DNA from: Myxococcales bacterium
GTDB lineage: Bacteria > Myxococcota > Polyangia > Polyangiales > Polyangiaceae
Assembly: GCA_003151595.1 (NCBI GenBank)
Contig: PLXW01000067.1
Location: 48,945 to 63,319 of the forward strand
DNA length: 14,375 nt
Direction: 5' to 3'
How positions within the stretch are numbered: the first letter of the stretch is position 1; each line of letters begins with the position of its first letter. The position numbers were made by a program, and so were the translations under genes. Under the pieces are notes generated by a model, which was given only the letters and a program-made list of their open reading frames with translations, had not been told where the DNA came from and made no database searches. Below, piece by piece: positions 7,237 to 12,732 of the stretch.

Positions 7237-7242
7237 ATTCTA
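7237..7242 (-). promoter_or_regulatory. Possible -10 element for a near-leaderless ptsN transcript
   Basis: TAGAAT (five of six matches to TATAAT) lies 15 bases before the ptsN ATG on the minus strand. No -35 match is found at normal spacing. If it is used, transcription would start about nine bases before the ATG, which fits the missing Shine-Dalgarno sequence. The evidence is one hexamer, so this is weak. Confidence 0.25.
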
Positions 7243-7325
7243 GATCGATATCGGCCCTCCCCGCACGGATCCTTTGCCTTTTCCGCCGCACGCGCTCGCT
7301 CGGGGCGGCGCGGGGGGCGGAGAGG

Positions 7326-7670
7326 TCACTCTTCGCCGGCGTCCGACGGGAGGTGGGCCGACGCCCGGTCCGCTCCCTTCTTCCTCGCCGTGACCGAGCC
7401 CTTCGCCGACATGATCTGGCGCTCGATCTTGTCGGCCACCTTGTCGATCGACGCGTACATGTCCTCGCTCGTCTCGTGCGCGTGGAAGTGGTCGTGGCCG
7501 GCGTGAACGTCGACCTCCACGGTGTGCAGTCGTTCCTGCTGGCAGCGAAGCGTGACGTGGCCCTTCATCGGCGTGCGGAAGAAACGCTGCATTTTGGCGA
7601 CCTTCTCGGTCGCGTAGCCCTTTACGGCTTCGGTCGCCTCCATGTGACGAAACGTGATCGCGATGTTCAT
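7326..7670 (-). CDS. hpf: Ribosome hibernation-promoting factor, short HPF/YhbH type
   Basis: Binds the decoding centre of idle 30S subunits and promotes or stabilises inactive ribosome dimers in stationary phase. The 114-residue product begins MNIAITFRHMEATEAVKGYA, continues with KVAKMQRFF and VTLRCQQERLHTVEVDVHAG, and has the family's signature DMYASIDKVADKIERQI (residues 70-86). A basic-to-acidic tail of about 28 residues follows. There is no long C-terminal dimerisation domain, so it is the short form. ATG 7670 is preceded by GCAGGAGGC about ten bases away. The frame continues open far upstream into the rpoN region (to 9029), but that part is a shadow of rpoN. It follows rpoN by 149 bases, the normal position in the rpoN-hpf-ptsN cluster. 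Confidence 0.94.
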   Translation of the reverse strand: MNIAITFRHMEATEAVKGYATEKVAKMQRFFRTPMKGHVTLRCQQERLHTVEVDVHAGHDHFHAHETSEDMYASIDKVADKIERQIMSAKGSVTARKKGADRASAHLPSDAGEE

Positions 7671-7802
7671 GAGGGCCTGCCTCCTGCGGCTGATGCGGTT
7701 GATATTCGCGCTACAGAGCCTCCTACGGACAAGCAGGGCGCGATGTTCCCGCGCCTGTCGCAAGAGTATCACCCGCCCGGCGCGGAAGCACCTGCTCAGC
7801 TG

Positions 7803-7815
7803 GGGGCTCGGCCCC
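7803..7815 (-). terminator. Short stem-loop after rpoN
   Basis: GGGGC (7803-7807) and GCCCC (7811-7815) form a perfect five-base stem with a three-base loop, five bases past the rpoN stop codon on the minus strand. No T-run follows. It may stabilise the 3' end or attenuate transcription between rpoN and hpf rather than terminate fully. Confidence 0.3.
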
Positions 7816-7819
7816 GGTT

Positions 7820-9334
7820 TCAGAACAGTTTCTTGCGCTTGCTCGACGAGAGAATCCCAAGCATTTCCCTGTACTTGGCCACGGTGCGTCGGGCGATCTG
7901 GATGCCGTCGCGCTTGGCGAGGAGCTCGACGATCTGCTGGTCCGAGAGGGGGAGGCCCTTGTCCTCCTCCTCGATGATCTTCTTGATGGCTTGCTTGACG
8001 CTCTCGCTCGCGATGTCGTCGTCGGCCATCCGGCGAATCGATGAGTTGAAGAAATACTTGAGCTCGAAGAGCCCTTGCGGCGTGTGGACGTACTTGTTCG
8101 TCGTCACACGGCTGATGGTCGACTCGTGCATCCCGACGGTCTCGGCCACGTCCCGCAGGATCATGGGTTTGAGATACGCGACGCCCTTCTCGAAGAAGTC
8201 GCGCTGCTTGTCGACGATGCACTCGGTGACCCGGATGATGGTCTTCCTGCGCTGCTCGATGGCGCGGATCAGCCACTGTGCATTTCGCAGCTTCTCGCCG
8301 ACGAAGTCCTTGGCCTGGGGGTCTCTCAGGAGCTGCTTGGTCAGCGCCTCGTTGATGTAGAGGCGCTGCACCCCGCGGTCGTTGTCGGTCACGACGAACT
8401 TGTCGCTGTCCTTGATGACGTAGACGTCCGGGGTGATGGCGATCGTCTTGTCGTCGGTGTTGGTGTAGTTGCGGGCGGGGCGACTCTCGAGCTTCTGGAT
8501 CTGCTTCACCGCCTCGTACACCTCGTCGAGCGTGGCCTTCAGGTCGCGCGCGATCGCCGGGTAGTTGTGCTTTTCGAGGTTCTGCAGGTGCCTGTCGATG
8601 ATCGCCAGCTCGAGGTCGTCGTATCCATAGACCTCGGCCTGGACGTGCAGGCACTCCTGGAGCGAGCGGGCACACACTCCCACGGGGTCCCACTCCTGCA
8701 TCTCGCGCAGGACGCACTCGGCGTCCTCCGGATCGATGGGGATCTCGCGCGCGAAGTCCTCGATCGTGAGGTCGGGGGTCTTCTCGCCGCTCTCGCGCTC
8801 GGTGCCTTTGAGGTCGAGGAAGCCGTTGTCGTCGAGGTTGCCCAGGACGAGCTCCGCGAAGTTCTTCTCTTCGTCGGTGAAGTCGCTCATCTGCAGCTGC
8901 CAGCGCAGGTGGTCCACCAGCGACTGGCCCTTGGTGAGGTTCTGCTCGATGGGCGGGAGCTCCTCGAACCCCCCCCGGTTGCTCGGGAGCGGTTGCTGAA
9001 GGGTCCGGTTCTCGAGGAACTGCTCCCAATCGATCTCCTGGACGCGCTTCTCCTCGGTGCGCTTCTCGAGGTCGGCCACGGCGAGCTTCTCGGCGGCCAG
9101 GGCGGGCGCGTCGGGGGACGGGGGCTCCCGCGTCCGCTCGCCGCTCTTGGCATCACCGTTGCTGCGGGCGCGCGGGTCTATTTCCTCGTCCGCCAGGACC
9201 GGATTCGCGTCGAGCTCCTTGCGGATCTCGTCGATGAGCTCCAGCCGCGAGAGCTGCAGGAGGCGGATCGCCTGCTGCAGCTGCGGCGTCATGACGAGCT
9301 GCTGGCTGAGCTTGAGCTGTTGCTTGATCTCCAT
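7820..9334 (-). CDS. rpoN: RNA polymerase sigma-54 factor
   Basis: Alternative sigma factor that directs RNA polymerase to -24/-12 promoters and needs an AAA+ activator to open them. The 504-residue product shows all three regions: a Gln/Leu-rich activator-responsive region I (residues 1-50, with QQLKLSQQLVMTPQLQQAIR at 5-24), an acidic linker (about 50-130), the core-binding domain (about 130-330), the helix-turn-helix at about 392-411 (RDVAETVGMHESTISRV) and the invariant RpoN box ARRTVAKYRE at 481-490. ATG 9334 gives the canonical N-terminus; ribosome binding there is weak (AGG only). It follows lptB by 152 bases, the standard order in Proteobacteria, and that gap carries a close match to a sigma-54 promoter. 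In Myxococcus rpoN is essential and serves many enhancer-binding proteins; that this holds here is inference. Confidence 0.96.
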   Translation of the reverse strand: MEIKQQLKLSQQLVMTPQLQQAIRLLQLSRLELIDEIRKELDANPVLADEEIDPRARSNGDAKSGERTREPPSPDAPALAAEKLAVADLEKRTEEKRVQEIDWEQFLENRTLQQPLPSNRGGFEELPPIEQNLTKGQSLVDHLRWQLQMSDFTDEEKNFAELVLGNLDDNGFLDLKGTERESGEKTPDLTIEDFAREIPIDPEDAECVLREMQEWDPVGVCARSLQECLHVQAEVYGYDDLELAIIDRHLQNLEKHNYPAIARDLKATLDEVYEAVKQIQKLESRPARNYTNTDDKTIAITPDVYVIKDSDKFVVTDNDRGVQRLYINEALTKQLLRDPQAKDFVGEKLRNAQWLIRAIEQRRKTIIRVTECIVDKQRDFFEKGVAYLKPMILRDVAETVGMHESTISRVTTNKYVHTPQGLFELKYFFNSSIRRMADDDIASESVKQAIKKIIEEEDKGLPLSDQQIVELLAKRDGIQIARRTVAKYREMLGILSSSKRKKLF

Positions 9335-9421
9335 CGGGTCGGCCTGCGATGCGGAGTGGATGCCCCAGGCGTCCGCCCGCTACAACTAACACTGACAGCG
9401 TCCCCTCGCAGCCCGTTTCGG

Positions 9422-9436
9422 GCGACTTTCGTGCCA
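9422..9436 (-). promoter_or_regulatory. Putative sigma-54 (-24/-12) promoter upstream of rpoN
   Basis: On the minus strand TGGCACG (9436-9430), AAAG, TCGC (9425-9422) matches the sigma-54 consensus YTGGCACGrNNNTTGCW at 12 of 14 defined positions, with the required ten bases between the GG and GC pairs. The mismatches are one T of the -12 box and the final W. The start point would be near 9410, about 76 bases before the rpoN ATG. A perfect inverted repeat GCCCG-TTT-CGGGC (9411-9423) covers the -12 GC and the expected start region. Position in the gap immediately before rpoN suggests autoregulation. Confidence 0.55.
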
Positions 9437-9486
9437 GCGGTTGAATTTGCCCGAGGGCCTCTGCGAGAATGTTATGTTTGAAGGTG

Positions 9487-10242
9487 TTAGGGTTCGCGGC
9501 CCGATGGCGGCGGCGCGAGTGATCGGTGCCATGTCCCGAGGTATCGGCCGCGCACCAGCGGGTGGTCGGCGAACTCTCCCGCGGGCGCAGACGCGGCGAC
9601 GCTGCCGTCGAGGAGCAGCACCGCGTGGGTGCATATGCGCAGCGCCTCGGCGACGTGATGATCCGCGAGCATGACCGCTGCGCCGCCCGCGGCCACCTCG
9701 CGCAGTAGCTCCCCGAGCCGCTCGGCGCCGGCCGGGTCGACGCCCGAGAACGGCTCGTCGCACACCAGCACCTGCAGTGTGCGAGTCACGGCGCGCGCCA
9801 CCTCGAGCCTCCGTCGCTCGCCCGCCGAGAGGCGCCCCGCCTGCACGTCGAGTCGGTCCTGCAGGCCCACCCGTGCGGCGGCAACGCGGGCGTCTGCGGA
9901 CGGCAGGCCGGCGATCGCGCGGAACGACTCCAGGTTCTGCCCCACGGTGAGGTCCCAGAGGACGCTGGGGCTCTGCGGTACGTACCCCACGCCGGCCCTC
10001 GCCCTCCGCCACAGGGGCCAGCGGGTGACGTCTCGTCCGCCGAGGAGCACAGTGCCAGCGTCCGGGAGGCTCTCGCCGACGAGCGCGCGGAAGAGCGTCG
10101 ACTTGCCCGCGCCGGATGGGCCGAGCACTCCCAGCACTTCCCCGGAGCGCGCCTCCAGGTCCACGCTGCGCAGGATCGCCCGCCCGCTTCGGACGACGTG
10201 CAGCCCGCGGCACGCGATGCTGGCCGCAGCATCCCCGGCCAC
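9487..10242 (-). CDS. lptB: Lipopolysaccharide export ABC transporter ATP-binding protein
   Basis: ATPase that powers extraction of lipopolysaccharide from the inner membrane by LptFG and its delivery along LptC-LptA to the outer membrane. The 251-residue product (family about 240) has Walker A GPSGAGKST (41-49), a Q-loop in YVPQSPSVLWDLTVGQNL, the ABC signature LSAGERRRLEVARA, Walker B VLVCDEPFSGVDP and the H-loop ADHHVAEAL. The DEPFSGVDP and LTVGQNL segments separate it from most other ABC proteins and match LptB. The signature reads LSAGE rather than LSGGE. I chose GTG 10242, 17 bases after the lptA stop, with GAGGGA just upstream. The frame is open to an ATG at 10488, but that would overlap most of lptA with Arg-rich non-family sequence. 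Upstream neighbour lptA and downstream rpoN give the classical cluster order. Confidence 0.93.
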   Translation of the reverse strand: MAGDAAASIACRGLHVVRSGRAILRSVDLEARSGEVLGVLGPSGAGKSTLFRALVGESLPDAGTVLLGGRDVTRWPLWRRARAGVGYVPQSPSVLWDLTVGQNLESFRAIAGLPSADARVAAARVGLQDRLDVQAGRLSAGERRRLEVARAVTRTLQVLVCDEPFSGVDPAGAERLGELLREVAAGGAAVMLADHHVAEALRICTHAVLLLDGSVAASAPAGEFADHPLVRGRYLGTWHRSLAPPPSGREP

Positions 10243-10259
10243 GCTTCCCTCGCCCAAGA

Positions 10260-10721
10260 CTACGGCCCCTTGGCGACCGGGATCGAGCCCTTCACCTGGA
10301 GCAGCGAGACCTTGGCTGTCGCGATCTCGATGCGGGCGCTGTCGGCGGTCAGCCACCCCTGGCCTCGCGTCAGCTTCACTCCGCCGCGAAGGTCGAGCAC
10401 CTGCTTGCTGAGGTCCAGCTCGACCGAGGGGGCCTCCGCGTGCACGCCCCGCACGTCCGCCGTGACGCCCCCCGACCCGCGCACCCACGCGATGTGCGGC
10501 GCGTGGTCGAAACGCAGGTCGACGCGCGGACAGTTCACGGTGAGGTCTCCCCGCGACAGGGTCACCTTGCCCGTGAGCGTGGCTTCGCCCGTCATGATGT
10601 CTATGTCGAGGCGATCGGCCTCGAGGGCGATGGAGCCACCCTGAAGGATCTCGGCGCGGGCGACCGGAGCCGACGCGGCGACCAAGGCGACGACGAACGC
10701 GGCGAAGGGCGGGAGGCGCAT
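10260..10721 (-). CDS. lptA: LptA/OstA-like periplasmic LPS transport protein
   Basis: Periplasmic bridge protein that shields the lipid part of lipopolysaccharide between the two membranes. The 153-residue product starts with a signal peptide (Arg at position 2, hydrophobic core PPFAAFVVALVAASAPV, cleavage probably after ARA at residue 23). The mature part is beta-rich with the OstA-type repeats: IALEADRLDIDIMTGEATLT, KVTLSRGDLTVNCPRVDLRF, VELDLSKQVLDLRGGVKLTR and GWLTADSARIEI, as in a beta-jellyroll. It is a little shorter than E. coli LptA (185 residues). ATG 10721 has GGGAGC a few bases upstream. lptB follows after 17 bases, supporting the assignment over LptC, which would have a membrane anchor and sit upstream. 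No lptC gene is present next to it: the adjacent gene on that side is divergent. Assignment as LptA rests on signal peptide, repeats and linkage. Confidence 0.85.
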   Translation of the reverse strand: MRLPPFAAFVVALVAASAPVARAEILQGGSIALEADRLDIDIMTGEATLTGKVTLSRGDLTVNCPRVDLRFDHAPHIAWVRGSGGVTADVRGVHAEAPSVELDLSKQVLDLRGGVKLTRGQGWLTADSARIEIATAKVSLLQVKGSIPVAKGP

Positions 10722-10820
10722 CGAAGCTCCCGTACTCTAGCGCTACGGGCGGGGTGCACGCCGCAAATCACCTGGCGATCGGACCGGCCTTCTTCGCCCC
10801 TCGGCCGCAAGGTAAGCTCC

Positions 10821-10833
10821 ACGGCGGAGCCGT
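10821..10833 (+). promoter_or_regulatory. Small hairpin holding the ribosome-binding site of the radical SAM gene
   Basis: ACGGC (10821-10825) pairs with GCCGT (10829-10833) around a GGA loop. The GGAG that would serve as Shine-Dalgarno (10826-10829) lies in the loop and first stem base, seven bases before the ATG at 10837. It may affect translation; the stem is short and the proposal is inference. Confidence 0.25.
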
Positions 10834-10836
10834 CCG

Positions 10837-12645
10837 ATGCGCATCGCCCTGCTGTACCCGCCGCCCTGGAAGATCCCGGCCCCGGGCGAGGCCGCGGCGA
10901 GCGACGGGCCGCCGGCCGAGTACATGGATGGAGATCTCGACGGAGACTTCTTCCAGACCCCGTACGGTCTCTTCGCGCTGGGGGCGGAAGCGCTGCGCGC
11001 CGGACACCAGGTCAAGGTCTACAACCTCTCCGGCTTCACCTGGAAGCGCGTCGAGGAGGTCCTGGGCGCGCTCCGCGCGGACGTGTACGGGCTGTCGTGC
11101 TGGACGGCGAACCGGCGCGGCGTGGCGCTCGTCGCGGCGGAGATCAAGCGCCTGTATCCGAGCGCGCACGTCGTCGTCGGCGGGCCGCACGCGACGCCGC
11201 TCGCCCGGGAGATGCTCGCGCACTACCCCGCGATCGACACGGTCACCGTCGGAGAGAGTGAGGCGACCTTCATCGAGCTGGTCGACCGCCTCCAGCGGGG
11301 CGAGGGCACGGCGGGCATCGCGGGCACGGCGTTCAGGGTGGATGGCCGCGTCGAGGTGCGCCCGGACCGCCCCGCGATCGAGGATCTGGACGCCCTCGCT
11401 TCGCCGCACGACTACTTCGACACGCACATCGTGATGACGTCGCGCGGGTGCCCCTGGAGGTGCACGTTCTGCGGCGCCGAGGCGAGCTGGGGGCGCGGCT
11501 ACCGGGCGCAGTCTGTGCCCTACGTGCTCGACGCCCTCGAGCGGGCCGTGGCCCGGGCGCCCGTGAAGATGATCCAGATCAAGGACGACACGTTCACGAC
11601 GAATCGAAAGCGCGTCATCGAGATCTGTCGCGGCATTCGCCAGAGGAAGGTCGGCTTCCTCTGGAGCTGCGACACGCGCGTCGATGTGCTCGGAGACGAG
11701 CTGCTGCGCGAGATGCGCCTCGCCGGGTGCGAGCGCCTGAGCCTGGGCGTCGAGTCCGGCTCGCAGAAGATCCTCGATGCCATCGACAAGAAGATCACAC
11801 CTGACGAGATCGTCGAGTCGACCGAGCTCGCCAAGAGGTACGGCATCAAGCTGCGCTACTACATGATGATCGGCAACCGCGGAGAGACGCGCGAGACGTT
11901 CGACGAGACGCTTCGCTTCCTGGAGCGGGCCCGGCCCCACCAGAGCATCTTCGCGTGCCTGTCGGTGTATCCGGGGACGCGCGACTACGACGCGGCCGTC
12001 GAGGCGGGGTGGCTGGACGCAGAGCTCTACTTCGAGCGCGACTTCCAGGAGCTCAAGACGACCTTCGACGCGTCCGACGGCGACACGCAGTTCTTTCGCG
12101 AGTGGTTCCGGCAGAACAAGGGGCTCCGCGAAGGCTTCCGGGAGACGGTCGAGGACTACGAGGTCATCCTCGGCCGCCTCGGCGATCACCACGCCGCGCA
12201 CATGGATCTGGGCGGCGCCCGATACGCCGAGGGGCAGCTCGACGACGCGCAGCGCCACGTGCGGCGCGCGCTCGAGCTGGGTTATCCCGCGCCCGGCCTC
12301 GCCCTCAATTACCTTGCCTGCATCGCCGCCCGGCGCGGTGACGGCGAGGAGATGATGCGCGCCTTCTCCGAGGCCATGCGGCGCGATCCGCAGCACGGGG
12401 TGCTGCTGCGCAACGCGAAGATCGTGCAGGCCTGGGCCGCGGCTGGCGGGGGCGGGGCGGCTGCCTCGCTGGACCTGGTTGCGAACCACGATTTCCAGCT
12501 CATGGAGCGCCCCGCGCAGCCGACGCTGCCCGGCCCCCTTCCGGCCGATTTCGCCGTGTGGGGTCCGCCGCCTCCGCCGCCGGTGCGCCCCGTCGGAGGA
12601 GCACGGCCCGTCGACGCCCGGAAGCTCCGCGTCCTCGCGACATGA
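10837..12645 (+). CDS. Cobalamin-binding-type radical SAM protein with TPR-like C-terminus, function unknown
   Basis: Predicted iron-sulfur, S-adenosylmethionine-dependent radical enzyme of the B12-binding class; the reaction and substrate are not recognisable. The 602-residue product has an N-terminal Rossmann-like B12-binding-type domain (about 1-160: MRIALLYPPP start, YGLFALGAEALRAGH at 43-57, VVVGGPHATP at 112-121, GESEATF at 139-145). A radical SAM core follows with the cluster motif CPWRCTFC (Cys205, Cys209, Cys212), DDTFTTNRKR (250-259) and LSLGVESGS (301-309). After residue 440 come about two TPR-like helical repeats (HMDLGGARYAEGQLDDAQRH; LALNYLACIAARRGDGEEMM) and a Pro-rich tail (PPPPPP at 577-582). 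Arrangement resembles B12-radical SAM methyltransferases and other tailoring enzymes, but no cobalamin DxHxxG motif is seen, as is normal for this class. It is divergent from lptA, with 115 bases between, and has no obvious partner gene in the window. ATG 10837 is preceded by GGAG. Confidence 0.85.
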   Translation: MRIALLYPPPWKIPAPGEAAASDGPPAEYMDGDLDGDFFQTPYGLFALGAEALRAGHQVKVYNLSGFTWKRVEEVLGALRADVYGLSCWTANRRGVALVAAEIKRLYPSAHVVVGGPHATPLAREMLAHYPAIDTVTVGESEATFIELVDRLQRGEGTAGIAGTAFRVDGRVEVRPDRPAIEDLDALASPHDYFDTHIVMTSRGCPWRCTFCGAEASWGRGYRAQSVPYVLDALERAVARAPVKMIQIKDDTFTTNRKRVIEICRGIRQRKVGFLWSCDTRVDVLGDELLREMRLAGCERLSLGVESGSQKILDAIDKKITPDEIVESTELAKRYGIKLRYYMMIGNRGETRETFDETLRFLERARPHQSIFACLSVYPGTRDYDAAVEAGWLDAELYFERDFQELKTTFDASDGDTQFFREWFRQNKGLREGFRETVEDYEVILGRLGDHHAAHMDLGGARYAEGQLDDAQRHVRRALELGYPAPGLALNYLACIAARRGDGEEMMRAFSEAMRRDPQHGVLLRNAKIVQAWAAAGGGGAAASLDLVANHDFQLMERPAQPTLPGPLPADFAVWGPPPPPPVRPVGGARPVDARKLRVLAT

Positions 12646-12693
12646 CGCAGGGAGGCGGCCTTTCCCTTTTCGGGGGACGATCGCCCATGACCC

Positions 12694-12726
12694 CGCTCGC
12701 GATGGCGCCGGCCGCCACCGCGAGCG
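12694..12726. terminator. Strong stem-loop between convergent genes, probable bidirectional terminator
   Basis: Arms CGCTCGCGATGGCG (12694-12707) and CGCCACCGCGAGCG (12713-12726) form a 14-base stem with one mismatch and a five-base loop. It lies seven bases past the stop codon of the minus-strand propeller gene and 48 bases past that of the radical SAM gene. There is no T-run on either side, so it may act with Rho or as a 3'-end barrier. It is the strongest inverted repeat noticed in the window. Confidence 0.6.
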
Positions 12727-12732
12727 ACGGGT

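Noticed and set aside
7671..7819. Promoter for hpf (TTGTCC with GAATAT)
   Set aside because: Spacing of 19 bases and poor hexamers; not better than chance in this gap.
7326..9029. Possible fusion of hpf with a 450-residue N-terminal extension
   Set aside because: The extension overlaps rpoN in another frame, is Arg/Pro-rich, and HPF begins at a proper ATG (7670) with a good ribosome site.
8075..9481. 468-residue plus-strand frame opposite rpoN
   Set aside because: Antisense to rpoN; the Leu/Val/Asp-rich product matches nothing I recognise.
9487..10488. Longer LptB starting at 10488
   Set aside because: It would overlap lptA by more than 200 bases with non-family sequence; GTG 10242 has a ribosome site and matches family length.
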